Shown here piece by piece: positions 1-11,848 of a DNA stretch of 64,000 nt; positions within the stretch are counted from its first letter, which is position 1; each line of letters opens with the position of its first letter. Location of the stretch: positions 1,736,001 to 1,800,000 of the forward strand of contig JABWDB010000038.1 in the NCBI GenBank assembly GCA_019614645.1. The letters run 5' to 3'. The translations under genes and the position numbers were made by a program. The notes under the pieces are model-generated. The model had not been told where the DNA came from. It was given only the letters and a program-made list of their open reading frames with translations, and did no database searches. This DNA is from Stratiolaelaps scimitus (lineage: Eukaryota; Arthropoda; Arachnida; Mesostigmata; Laelapidae).

Positions 1-140
1 TCTCTTTTCCGGTGTGACTACATCCGATCGGTGACTAAGAGACTATGGCTCATCGTACAAGATGCCATCGTCGTCGCTCTCGCTATTCACTATAAAAAAT
101 TAATAAAAAAATTCTAACACACGCATAAAAATACGTTGCT

Positions 141-170
141 TAATAACAATAATAATAATAATAATAATAA
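141..170. repeat. (AAT)n microsatellite
   Basis: About ten AAT/TAA units in a row. The run of tyrosine codons in the - strand ORF that crosses it is a by-product of the repeat. Confidence 0.9.
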
Positions 171-459
171 CGACCATATAGAAGAAAATATTTTTGAAAT
201 ACTATCGCTAACCTGAGCTTGATAGTGGGTTCCGAGGGAGCATGTCCATCCAAGTTGTGCATTGTAGGATATAAAGGATTAGGTAAGGAGGACCTTTGTT
301 CTACAAATAAACCGACGGTATCTGTTTGTTGTCGCTCTGTAGTGCCATCAGAACATGCGAGCTGCACATGTAAGTACGGTCCAGTAGATAAAAAAAGAGC
401 AATTCGTTCAACTCGAATGACTCATTCAATGAAATGTCAATCAGTTGGGACAGACAACA

Positions 460-485
460 TTACTATTATTATTATTATTATTATT
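460..485. repeat. (ATT)n microsatellite
   Basis: About eight ATT units. The poly-isoleucine end of the overlapping + strand ORF comes from this repeat. Confidence 0.9.
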
Positions 486-3400
486 GGTTAGTATCAAAGG
501 TATAGAGTAATGTTCGTAGATGCTTGTAAAATACAGTGGAAATTTTAACTTGTGCCATGCCGACTCTTAGTTCGCTGCACAAACTTTATGTTTATTTATT
601 CACAAAGTTTATTTATTCAACAAACGTAAATACGTTTGTGCACATGCAGATTTATTTATTCATAATGTGAGTTAGGCAACTGCTATTTCGCGACGCTTAA
701 AGTCTCGTAAAAAGTTAGTTTATTTTTAATAAAAACTCAGATATGCATTGTGTACACAATGTATGAATTAATACTCCACATCGACTTTGGCTTGAGCTCT
801 AAATCAATACATCAATCATTTTAGTCAAACTGAGTAGCGGTTTTTTAAAGCAAATAAAAATATATATAATATCAAGGTGTCTACGCATAATTTGTATTAT
901 TATCCTGTTAAATTCTAGAAAACGATGAGTCAACTGAATCGAAAACGTAATATCACAAATGGTACAATGAAAGCCGAGTACATTTGCCACGAGTGACGAT
1001 TATCTGAAAATGATTCGTTTATAAATGATCAATAATCCCATGGCAACTTTCCTCTTATCTTTTTCGTTATCTGATATCGACAATCGCCGTTTATGTATAG
1101 CTGTTGAGGTAATCCTAATATGTACATGCAGTATCCACTCATAAAGCAGACGTTTTTTTGGTTAGCTTCCATGGTAAGCCTCACCTCTACCTGATACAAA
1201 AATAGATAAAAATGCATCTCTCTAAGATAACACTTGTAGGGTTATCTAGTGACGGATGATTGCAAGGGTAGCCATCTCTGTGTAAATTTCTCTTTGTAAT
1301 TTTTTATCAATAAATTACGTTTTCAAATAAAAGACGCGTTCAATCCTGGACATTTCGTCTCGGCATGCATATAAATCACGTTGTATAGTGCAACACATTT
1401 TGCCACATCACTAGGTCTACACGGTCGTGATGTCTGGACAGCATCATAATTTGAGCCAGTATATATATTGACGTGAGGTTTCGGGTGACCAGCTATATCT
1501 TTTATTTCTAATTAATATGAACGTATCCTAATTTACATCAAACATTTGAAAAACGGAATTTCCGGCAAGGCTATTTTTCTGCAGATTGCTAATCAGAGTC
1601 AATACAAAGAATGGACAAACGCATATCACGTAATAATATAAATGGTAGAGATTTTCAGTTTAGGTTTTAGTTACACGTACTATAGAAACCGTTGATGATC
1701 AAATTATGGAAGATGTTTTGTAGGTTCCACGAGGTCGACATCAATTCATACTAGGATTGTTTCTTTTAATTAAGGTTAGTTTTTACCCCTTTTCGGTACG
1801 CTTGATAAATATTCTAATAATACATATCGCTTATTCAACGGTGAAAGATAGTTGCTAAAAACTTTACAATAACTATCCATAGGGAATAGCTTACACTATA
1901 AATAATCGCACAACAGTTAAAAATTATATAAGCATAAAATAGCGTCATTGGATAAATATGTTAACGCAGATTACTTTTTCCATATTTCGAAAACCCATTT
2001 TTGAAATAGGGACGGTGAATAGACCACAAAATATTATATACCACATACTGCTGGTAATATTACGGTCATAAAAACGGTTTTTTGGCTACCATTTGTTATA
2101 AGGTGAAGAAAATACTGTGTTTTAACTCCCTAATATCAGTTGCGTATCACCGGTGTGAATTTTATTATTCTTTCTATTCTTAAGAACTTCAAAAGGGCCT
2201 CTTTCCCGACCTCGGGCATCAAGCCTTCATCAGCTGAATACGACGCTCAGAAGCTCCAGCCGATGTAAACAATAATTTTCAACACGATTTCTTAGAAGAA
2301 ATAGTAGTATATAATACATTTAAGCAAATCATGCAGTTAATTATCATTTAATTATTATATTTAATCATTATCATTTAATTAATGCATTAAGCAACAGGTT
2401 TAGTGTGCGTATCACAACAAATTATGCTAATAGTTGTTCTCGACGAGTCGCCTCCGTTTCGTTACCAGACAACACAGTGTTTAGTGGTGTTCAGAACCAG
2501 TTTGTCGGAGAACTGATGTCCAGCTTAACGACAACCACTCCATCTTCAGCGTTTCAACTCAGTTAAGAAATAGAACGTCAGTTGATATTATATTCTTCCA
2601 AGCTTGTTAGGACGTAAAACTTACTCGCCGGCAGAGTGTTCCTTAAGACCAGATTTCAATCACTGTTTGAATAGACAACCGAAGTGAGAACATATACAGG
2701 TATAAGTCCCTTTCCCTCCGTTCTGTAGATTCCAAAAAATGTCTCAGCGCTCAGAGGCTCTTGGCCTCAATCTCTTCTATACTCGTCGCCTCATCTTGTC
2801 GTATCCCTGCATGAATCTTGTCTCATCATTGGCTTGCCCTGCCTTGAGAAGAGCAGGTATGCTTCAGAAAACACCAGCGATGTTCTGATGGCATCTTGCT
2901 TCTTCCGGTGTGAAAATTACAGTGACGCAGATAAAGACACACGCGTGTCGCCTTCAGTTTCACAGAGAGCATGTCAAGCTGGTCGATCGGTGCGTTTATC
3001 ATACCCATACATGGAAAGTTCTAACATACACACACTGTGTGTACCGAACACCGGGTGCGCCCTTGAGTTCTCGCCAATTCGAAGGAAACTTACATAAGCA
3101 AATGGGACCTTATTTGACTTTGTTGAACTTTTGTAGTTACTAACCAGTTCTTCATCTCCGTGGCGATATCAGTGTTGCTTGAATAGCATATGGCGGGACT
3201 TGAGCCGGTGGTCTGTGGCTCGAGCTAAAAGCTCCTTCATTTAAGCCCTAGCGACGACAGTAGATGGCAACGAAAATTATTCATATTTTTATTGAATTTG
3301 AGACCATTTCTGAAACTTTCGGACATAATTTAGATAAATATTTCCTACGAATTTTGAAGATCCACCACAGATAGTTTTGATTTTACATATTTTTAAAGTG

Positions 3401-3585
3401 TCCCCGAAACGCCCGAAGCAAGGCCAGATCTATGGAGCCATTCGACCAATGGTAGATCTAACATTGATTGATCTCTGCAATAATATCGCACCTTATGTAT
3501 AAAATAATCCAAAAGTCCTACAAGTAATATCGACAGTCAGTTAGACCTAAAGCTCTTTGAAAATGGTGCTCAAGTTTCAGAAGTA

Positions 3586-3638
3586 CAGTACAAACCTTTC
3601 AGACATATGTCCGCAGTACAAACCTTTCAGACATATGT
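3586..3638 (+). repeat. short tandem duplication next to a retrotransposon tail
   Basis: A 25-bp unit (cagtacaaacctttcagac plus atatgt) occurs at 3586-3610 and again at 3614-3638, separated by 3 bp. The second copy runs directly into the truncated retrotransposon tail at 3639. The end of the unit is also the target-site duplication of that insertion. Confidence 0.8.
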
Positions 3639-3725
3639 ATCTTTGATGGAGATTGGAATGTCTCTGGTGGTACCCGTGCGTTTGAAGAAAATTTCCTCCT
3701 CTAAAAAAAAAAAGACATATGTCCG
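3629..3725 (+). mobile_element. severely 5'-truncated non-LTR retrotransposon tail with target-site duplication
   Basis: A retroelement 3' end of about 60 bp (key block atttcctcctct) ends in an 11-nt A run at 3703-3713. The 10-bp word agacatatgt flanks it at 3629-3638 and 3713-3722. The same 3' end recurs at 18591-18657 and 20717-20742, so it is a dispersed family. No parent copy of this 3' end is seen in the window. Confidence 0.75.
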
Positions 3726-4199
3726 TTTGGTAAGCGCATTCCTGCGAACCTATAAGTGTGACCGCGACGCTATTGGGGGCTACTATTAATAAATTATTCA
3801 GAATAACTTTTGCATTTATGACGAAATATTCACATTAATGCCCACATAATCGTCTAGAATATATCATGTGATATAAAACGCTAGATTTTCTTAACTGATA
3901 ACCAGAGTGGTTTGTGGAAAAAATCGAGCCATATACAAATCCACACGAATCGTTCCTTGTACCGGAATAGAGTCCACAGAGAGGATATTCGCCTATATAT
4001 TGTTGCTAATAGATTTTCAAGAGCCATTTCAGGCTTCACGCATTAACGTGAAACTGCTCGAGATTATTGAGTATGTCTCGAATTGCGAGCCAAAATCACA
4101 CAGCAATTGCTTTCCTTGGCGGTGCGTTCGATATTAATTGACAGCTCACATTGCGCTGGCAGTTAGTTAGAAATATTTACAAAAGCACCGCAACCTTTC

Positions 4200-5700
4200 C
4201 GTGGCGTCATATTGTGTGACGAAACACGTTGTCTCCCTGGTTGAAAGCCGGTAGTCGGCTGGCATCGACTCGGTTATTGTGGCAGCCTCTTTCGGTCTCG
4301 CCAGCAGCGAACGCCGCCGGTCCAGTGGTTTCATCGGGGCCAGCTCGACAGGGCGTAGATCATTGGAGGTCAGTTGAGGGCGGATGGGAGGCCAAGCATA
4401 GCCTACTTCATGGTTCTGGAGAATGGGATCGAAGGTTCTGTGTTTTTCTAGGTAGCCTTTTAATGGAACGTGGCTATGTTACCGACAGGCATCTGCCAAG
4501 AGCGGTCGATGAGCGCTAGACTGACTGACTGACTAGAGCACCATTTGCGGTGTCTGCAGGAGGGCGGTGTGCAGCTTGCAAGTACGACGCTTTGTTGAAG
4601 ACTGTGGCAGCTGTGGCGGCTATGCTGGTGCTGGTGGTGGTAGAGACGGCGGCAACATGAGCGGCCAAGCAGCCACCATCTAGCATAGTTGGGCCACCCT
4701 CTGGCCCATCGTATAGTGTCCCAATAGCCCGCCAGGCAACAGTAACGGCAGCAGCAGCACTCAGTCAGTCAGTGGCCAGCATGAGAACGGCCCTCCAGGA
4801 TGAGTTGCCCGCCAAAGTCCCCCATCTCGCTGCCCCTCTCCGCCTCCTCCGAACGGAAAAGAAAGAAAGCAGGCGGGCGGCCGGGCGGGCGCTCGTGCGT
4901 TTGAACAAGCGTACTACCCTCAAGCCCTCAACCAACAACCAGGCAGACAGGCAACTAAGCAATAACCAAGCGAGCGGGCAACGATCGGTGATTGGCTGAC
5001 TAGCTGGGTGGTTGGTGGTTGGGACCAGCGGCGGCATGCTTCTCTTCAACAGCCATCAATAGCCATGGTCAATGCTGATAGCCTGATATCTTTGGGGAGC
5101 TGTCCAGGTTGGTAAAGAAAGCAGTAGCAATAGCAGCCATAGCAGCAGCAGCCGTGGCGGCACAAAGTTGGGCAGTGGGCAGCAGCAGCAGCAGCTGAAA
5201 AGAGACGAAGGGAGCAGTGTATGTATGGTATGGTATCGTAGGGTAACCAACCACAGTTGGTCACTCGCTCGGTTGTCTGTCTGTCTCGCGCCGACTTCCA
5301 AATAAGTGTCGGCGGTGGCGAGGGCGCCCTCTCCGGGTGTGGGTGGCTAAAGGCTTTTTCCCCGGCGTTTACACGGCGGCCAGAGCAGTTCCGTCCGAAG
5401 CTTGCATTCGAGTGGACTCGTCCTCTGCGGTGGTGCGGTTAGTGCTACACTCCTACGGGGGAATTCTGTGCGATTCCCTTATAATAATTGCTATTATTGC
5501 CTGTTTGCCAGTCTATCTGTCTGTCCTAGTCTTGCCGAGACCATTTAACGCCGTTCTGCAAAAGAACATTATCGAAGTCCACTTCATCTTCTTCACTCAG
5601 CTAAAAAAGTTGAGCCCCCTCCTGTGGCTCGTAACACTGAAGCTTTTACCAACACGTGCCGGTTACAGTGTGTGCCATAATGTTCGACTGGCCTAACTTC
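4200..5700 (+). promoter_or_regulatory. GC-rich, CAG-rich stretch; possible Mlp promoter / 5' UTR exon
   Basis: The sequence is clearly richer in G+C and CpG than its surroundings and has many GCAGCAG-type runs (for example 5119-5200). The overlapping ORFs on both strands (60-119 codons) match no family I know. A non-coding first exon of Mlp is expected upstream because a 3' splice site stands directly before the Mlp start exon at 6758-6759. Placing the promoter here is inference. No TATA box or initiator was assigned. Confidence 0.3.
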
Positions 5701-6096
5701 ATTTGGCCACAAGTGCTGATGCAGTGCCCGCTTGGATACTTTACTAACCCACTCTTGTGATAAAAAGCAAAGAAAAGAAAAAGAAAAGCAACAAAACTGT
5801 GCTGATGCTCCGCTACACTCTGGATATAATCCTCCCTCGCTGCTACTCAATATACCCGCTTATTTAATTGTTATCTTCCTAAGTATGATTACGCTTAGCC
5901 GATGGACTAATTGTTCAGCTCAAGGGACTGTTAAGAGTTTTTCATTTGAAATTCTCGTGCAAACAAAATATTTAAGTTCGGATTATAATTGAGAATTGAG
6001 GCCTTTGATACGTTTAGGTTATAAAGTAGAACATGACTATATTAATGTTAGATTTTTTGTTTCATAACCACCTTTTATACCTTATGTCTCTCTATT

Positions 6097-6148
<52 letters not shown>

Positions 6149-6757
6149 ATACACCGTGCAAAGTTATGGAGTACTGTACATCTCCCCAACAAGAGACTCG
6201 AGATAACACTATATGTCGTTAGACATCTTGCAGAGACGTTATATGTTATAAAATGTAAATATGACCTGTGGGCCTTTCTATGGGTTCGATTTTGCTATAC
6301 GCTCTTAGACAATAGGGCGCCTTTGAGCACGCCATACGCAGAATACCTATAGCATTGTGCGACCTATTTTCAAACAGAGATCAATCGAGGAACAGTTAGA
6401 CCATGATAATGCATACCCTGTGATGGCCCGCCTCTGAACCCGAGCGGGTCGGACCTGTGCTATTGTGACCAGTAGACCAGAGCGAGAGCCTGAACCAGAC
6501 GAGGAACCTTCTCGCCAGCGAAAGGGAAATCTTCGTTTGATCACTTCGAGCAATCGTTGATCAGTACGAGTAGCGTAGAGGCTCTATACTTAGGAGTGCT
6601 CAGTCGGTCAAAAGGTTACATTGAAATCTTAACGTTCCTAATGTATAATATATGCTCGCCCATCAAAACGGCTCAATACTAACCAGTTTCTGTAAAAGCC
6701 GATAAATTCGTTAATATAATATAATATTTATCTTTCTTCATATCTGCTTCTTATTAC
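5701..6757 (+). other. non-coding, probable 5' intron of Mlp
   Basis: AT-rich sequence with a long (TA)n run at 6100-6145 and no coding signal. It ends in a pyrimidine-rich tract before the AG at 6758-6759, so it is probably the intron between a non-coding exon and the first coding exon of Mlp. Confidence 0.4.
6100..6145. repeat. (TA)n microsatellite
   Basis: Uninterrupted TA dinucleotides for about 46 bp. Confidence 0.95.
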
Positions 6758-6788
6758 AGCACCCCCATAACCCTCAACCGGAATCAAA

Positions 6789-6903
6789 ATGCCGTTCCAG
6801 GCTCAAGAGGCTGCCCGTTGCCCGAAATGCGGACATCAGGTGTTCGCCGCCGAGGAGATGCTGGCCGGTGGTGCCAAATGGCATAAGATCTGCTATACCT
6901 GCG
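6789..6903 (+). CDS. Mlp60A-like: Mlp coding exon 1
   Basis: It encodes the start methionine, a ten-residue lead and the first zinc module (CPKC, then HKICYTC). It ends after one base of a glycine codon at the donor G|GTAGG. The acceptor TTATTACAG at 6751-6759 opens this exon, leaving 29 bases of 5' UTR before the ATG. Confidence 0.92.
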
Positions 6904-7658
6904 GTAGGTTACGTGATAGTGAGTTAGTCACTTCGTCATCGAATTAGTTACAGTGATATGACACGCTGTATACAATACCTGTAAAAATATTTTAGGAACC
7001 ATGTTTAGTTCCATCGTAGAGTGATGTCAATTGACACAAGTATGTTATGATCGTCAAGTACTCCACAACGAGGTGGGGCGTATCTAAAGCTCGAAATATC
7101 GGATACTCACTTGTGGTCTTTCTCCTCGTGTTCAAGTATTTTGGCCTCCTAACAACGATTTGCCATTTATCATGTCGTTGTAGTGTGTAGTGATCTAAAG
7201 GAGTTGTTAATGATTGCGTGACTAATAATATGATGAACAGCGGTCGTGAGGAACGTTTTTAATTTAATCGTGTCATGCGCCACGTATAGTGCGCAGTTTC
7301 ATTGTGACAGCAAATTTTAGTAACCATTAATATAGTGCTCTATTGGTACGGACGCCGATACTGATACGGCCCATAAAAGGGATGCCCATTCGCCCATACT
7401 GATTATATGGTTTATACATTTATTCTAGGACTGTGCCGTAAGAGGCTCGACTCCACCAATGCTACCGAGCACAACGGTATGCTGTGGTGCAAGATCTGCT
7501 ACAGCAGGAAGTTCGGACCCAAGGGAGTCGGCTTTGGATGCGGTGCTGGCACCCTGAACATGGACAAGGGAGAGGTGTTCGGCAACTTCGAGTCCTCCTC
7601 CAACAAGCCCATGGACCCCTACTATGGAATCAACTCCAAGTTCTTCCAGTTCAAGTAA
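6789..7658 (+). CDS. Mlp60A-like: muscle LIM protein (single LIM domain, CRP/Mlp family), two coding exons
   Basis: Joining 6789-6903 to 7429-7658 gives a 114-residue protein. Residues about 11-62 form one LIM domain: zinc ligands begin CPKC and continue through H-K-I-C-Y-T-C, CGLC and CKIC. A glycine-rich tail follows (GPKGVGFGCGAG), the signature of muscle LIM / cysteine-rich proteins. These bind alpha-actinin and other Z-disc and actin partners, and also shuttle to the nucleus. Insect Mlp60A is about 92 residues; this one has about 20 extra C-terminal residues ending in Phe-Phe-Gln-Phe-Lys. The start is the first ATG after a good 3' splice site at 6758. The phase-1 intron falls inside the LIM domain. 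The family call is firm; orthology to Mlp60A rather than another CRP is inferred. Confidence 0.93.
7429..7658 (+). CDS. Mlp60A-like: Mlp coding exon 2
   Basis: It follows the acceptor TTATTCTAG. It completes the split glycine codon, then encodes the second zinc module (CRKRLD, CKICYSRK), the glycine-rich motif and the C-terminal tail. The TAA stop is at 7656-7658. Codon use is GC-rich, as expected for a highly expressed muscle gene. Confidence 0.92.
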
Positions 7659-8089
7659 ATGTCTAGGCTAAACATCTCATCTCAGGCGGAGGTAGGCTCC
7701 GGATCAGCGATGGCTAGATGATAGGCGTTTGGGTTCCGGAAAACCGCCTCCGCTATTCCCCTGTCCCCCAGCATATGAACACATCTCCACACAACAGAAT
7801 TATTTCAACAAGATCATCAACCGATACCGGCAACGTACACGAAGACGGTGTCAAGGCAGTGTGTTGCCGACATATTCCAACTGGTCGGCGGCAATTAGGC
7901 AGTAGAAGTCAAAGAATCGGTGACGACAGTTGAAGCGACTAGACTCATGACCTAACAACGAACAGAAGCCGATGTGTTGGCTCTATGTGACCCCCATCAT
8001 AAAACCCCACAACTAGTCCCATTCCTCTTGACAGTCAATTAATTTGGCTATCAAGCCATTCTGCGCTATGCTTGTGAATACGAAGTCAA

Positions 8090-8310
8090 CTTTGGGTGCG
8101 GCGCGGGTGTCCGGGTAGGCGGGCCCCGGCCGATCCCCGTATCACCCTAGAGGGTTTCATCCACCCTCAGTGGCGGGGGACGCTTCGGACCGACCGCGAA
8201 CGCCCAGCGAGGATTATATTCGAATCGAAGCGCGTAGCGACGCCCCGAAGGGCTCCGCGCGCGCTCTAAGTCGACCTCACCTCCTTAAGGCTCGAAGGGG
8301 GCCGTATCTA
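8090..8310. other. CpG-rich patch of unknown role
   Basis: About 220 bp rich in CG dinucleotides, including GCGCGCGC, in an otherwise AT-rich region 0.45 kb past the Mlp stop. It has no ORF of a known family, no tRNA-like or rRNA-like structure I can identify, and no flanking repeats. It could be part of a transcript, a promoter or an old GC-rich repeat. Confidence 0.5.
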
Positions 8311-9123
8311 CAGCCCCACTGATGTACCACCTATCCATAGCATCAATTCACACCACATTTCAGCCCGCCCGCGATTTCCCGCTTCTCCAATTATATTTCC
8401 CATTATCTCTCCCAGCATAGTGTAATGTCCGCGGGGCCGGACTCCAAGCCGGCCAGCGGGCCGGACAGCATAAAAAAACAGATGAACGTGCAAGTGACAA
8501 CAAGACTCTATACAAATCAAATCCAGGTCAGCTTGGTCAGCCACTCGTTCGCCTCTCTTGACCTGTCCCGTCACACAGACATGGGTGGGCCAAGTAGAAG
8601 CTGGGGCTGATTGAGGCAGTCATAATTCAAACGTACCCAGTCCTCCTCGAGCCAATATCCCCCTACCAGACGAAACAAAAGGATATTGATTGACAATGAT
8701 CAAATGATGATAATGATAATAATAATAATAATGGTGATGATGACAATAATGATACGATACGATAAGCAACGTGTGTAATGATGAAGCGAGATACAACGAC
8801 TCCGAGATGATTGCTAATAAATCCATCATCTCGAGCAGCAACAAGACCAGCAGCAACATGAGCAATATCAACACCAGCGACGACAAATGAAAGAAACAGC
8901 AGCAGCGAGATGACGACGACGAAAATGACGATGACTCTTGAAGCGAATGTACAGTGAGCGAGCTACAAGAAGATACGAAGCAAACCAAATAGAAAACAAC
9001 AACAGCATCAACAACCAGTAGAGTTTGCTCGTGCCGGACAACCTCGACGTAGCGGGCACCCGCCCAACTGACGCGGGTCAAAGGCTTGAGCAACTCTAGC
9101 CTCCTCTTTGTAAACATTAACGA

Positions 9124-9190
9124 CAAGAAGAAGAAGAAGAAGAAGAAGATGATAATAATAATAATAATAAAATAATAATAATAAAATAAT
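9124..9190. repeat. (GAA)n / (ATA)n low-complexity tract
   Basis: A run of GAA-like units is followed by ATA units. It explains the poly-tyrosine and poly-leucine ORFs on the - strand. Confidence 0.9.
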
Positions 9191-9290
9191 GATAATACTC
9201 AACGACCGAAGCGTTCGTGCTTATGAAGTTCGTCCTCCGGTCGAGAAATGGAAAACCAGAAAAACAAACACCAACAGATGTTAATAAACA

Positions 9291-10222
9291 TTTTTACTGT
9301 TGAATTCTTGTGATGTTATTCATGAAGGAAACGGCCGAAGCCGTGGGTTTCTGAACAATAAATCTCAGGAGCTCTTCCAGGGTAGCGTTATAGGGGCAGT
9401 GTTGAATTAAAGGTCGAAGGTACCTTTGAATAAAAAAAAACATGTATACAAAATGAATAATTGAATAGGTGACCGCAATATTATACTTAATCAAGTCACA
9501 GATATTGTGGGTTGTTGGATGCAATCTATTCATATTTATTTCGCTGAATAAATTGATTTATAGACAACGAATGAGGGCGGCTCCACGGGCACAATTAAGG
9601 CAAAAACGTATGAGAATACACAAGTGATGGTTCTAATGGTATCTAGATGCCCGTAAGAGCCACTAGGAACTTTCCACTTTCAAAAATCAGGGGAGTACCC
9701 GTATGTGCCTATATGTCTTCCTCTATTACGAGGCTGGAGAACGATATTACATAAAACTATGCTATATACGGAAGAATTCTCTTGGAAATTCGTCAATCGT
9801 ATTTAGTCGCATATATAACCTGGTGCACTTGACATTATAGTATAGCTAGCTTGGGGCTTTTTTCAGTAAATACTTGAGATGGCCTTATCGATACGATTCC
9901 CTTGTCTTTTTTCGGTACAACAATTTGAGCTTAATATGATCAAGCGATTGTGGGTAAAAAAATTAAACATGCCATAGACTATATTTAGCCTCCGAAGCTA
10001 CAACATCTGATTCTTCCGCTCTATTAACTATTTATTGATTCGATACTCGTACTTCTTTACTTGAGTGGTTGCTCTCCATAAAGGAGTTATTATGATATCA
10101 CGGTTCAATTTGCAATTGGCCGTTTTCAAAGGCAGTAACCCGCGAAGCTATGCGTTCGTTGTTTAAGATGTGCACAATCACGCCTCGATGTAAACTGTCC
10201 CGCAGCGTTACTGGAAGATAAT
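9291..10222. other. intergenic gap between the convergent Mlp and ionotropic receptor genes
   Basis: AT-rich, with no coding signal recognised. On the - strand an AATAAA (plus-strand TTTATT at 10031-10036) lies about 190 bp after the receptor stop codon and is a reasonable poly(A) signal for it. Confidence 0.5.
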
Positions 10223-10460
10223 TTAAGCTTGGCTCAAGCCCGTCTCTAGATGGTAGGATAATTCGGTATGTCTTCCCGTTTGAAAGCCTTCACCAGTCAC
10301 TTTCATTATTCTCGACTTGCATCCTTTCCATCGCGTCATTCGATCGAGGAGTATCTCAACCATACACACAATGCTGGCGATGAGTAGCGGAAATTCGAGT
10401 GTCATGAAAACAACCGAAAAATCCGATAGTACCATTGCATCCGCCGTCTCTGTCTTCTGC
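10223..10460 (-). CDS. IR last exon: M4 helix and C-terminus
   Basis: The acceptor CTTCGACAG gives phase-2 entry. The exon encodes a short acidic stretch, an 18-20 residue hydrophobic M4 helix (FMTLEFPLLIASIVCMVEIL), a basic stop-transfer region (DRMTRWKGCKSR) and a cytosolic tail. The TAA stop is at 10223-10225. Confidence 0.87.
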
Positions 10461-11814
10461 CTGTCGAAGGACCAAGGTGAAAAAGAAAACATAATAACAA
10501 CAACAACAGCAACAAATCAATGCACATGGATGGGTTAATGAGGTGGTTACGATTTCCTTTCCTTCTTCTAGGAGTGCATTTGGTAGAACCAAGCAGACGA
10601 GGTACTATCCTCTTCTATTCGCGGCTGAAGTACCTCCAGCTTTCCAAGCATCGGTACTATTCCGTGTTATGGCCTGAGTACACTACAGAATTTGAATCTG
10701 CGACCCGGACATCTATGCGGACTATTTATATATGCTGTATGCCTAGGTACTGCGGCGTAACTACTCCGAACCCTAGACATCACCGGCTGATATTCAGAGT
10801 CCATTTCGGCTTGTGGTTGGCTATTTAATCAAGTAAGCGAGCAAGGGTAACTAACTGGCTAAACAAAAACAGAAGAGAAGTCTGTATATCAACCGTCGAC
10901 GACAGGTGCTCAGGCTGGTTCCAATAGGCTTATATTCTATCCAGCTCATCTGCTACACATGGACTCAGTTAGAAGGTGTTTATTAAACTTACAGTAACTG
11001 GGAGATTCTCGCGATTTAGGAAACATTTTTGTATACCTGGCATTCGTGGTCATGCAATCGAAGTGGCCGGGATAGAGCAGATATTCAAGCAGATATTCCA
11101 CCTTCATCGCGTTGGCCCACAGAATCCTGTGAATTGAAGTCACATTGCACAATCTAAGTAATTCAGTAATTAGCTGAAAATTGGCATATGTAATGCTAAA
11201 GGTATGTTATTTAGTGCTCAGTTGTATTCACAGCCATGCTGACTTTTTGGCACGCTGAACGAGAACTCCTATCGAATTTGACAAAAATCACCCTCTAACC
11301 CTCGCAAGGTCTGTTTTCCCGTAGTTGGATAAGCAACGATACGATAGGCACGATCTAGCACCCATACGATTTTGAGAGTGTGACAATGCAAGAAGATATC
11401 CGCTTAGCAATTGAACACAGAAGTTCTGCCTCACACCGCCTATTCGCGAAATGGAAGATTCGATACTTCCTTTGTGCACCTCATATTTCCATACAATTAA
11501 GATACTAACGAATAACGTATTATCTGTATCTATTGGTAATTGTTCAGAATACAGCCCGTATTCTTACGTACCGCATTTTGTATGCCTCCTGAATCCGAGG
11601 ATCAAGGCCTAACCTGGTGTACCAGGCACCGTGAAGATGGCTCAAGTATTCACGAGCTACATAGTAATAGTCGGGTGTGGTTAAGCACCAAGCTGCGATG
11701 TTTGTGTGAATCGAGCCAAGATCGAGCATGATCACCTTTGATAACAAACCATTTAGCTATAGAATTAACTGAGCCGAAATTTTTGTAAGCATTAGTCATA
11801 TAGTACAAGCACTC

Positions 11815-11848
<34 letters not shown>

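Larger units (their letters stand above)
1..3585. other. intergenic, no gene recognised
   Basis: AT-rich DNA with only short ORFs and no domain I recognise on either strand. It holds two trinucleotide microsatellites (about 141-170 and 460-485). A slightly GC-richer patch at 2450-3110 has overlapping 60-87 codon ORFs on both strands; they resemble no family I know and are probably chance or old repeat. It is upstream of the + strand Mlp gene. Confidence 0.6.
7659..9290 (+). other. probable Mlp 3' UTR and downstream sequence
   Basis: No further coding exon is seen. It holds a CpG-rich patch (8090-8310), trinucleotide-rich low-complexity DNA (about 8700-9190) and an AATAAA at 9283-9288 that could be the poly(A) signal of a long Mlp 3' UTR. 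Long ORFs on the - strand here (up to 168 codons) are driven by simple repeats. Confidence 0.4.

Noticed and set aside
8620..9202. - strand ORFs up to 168 codons rich in Leu, Tyr and Ser
   Set aside because: They are created by trinucleotide repeats on the + strand (GAA, ATA, AAT).
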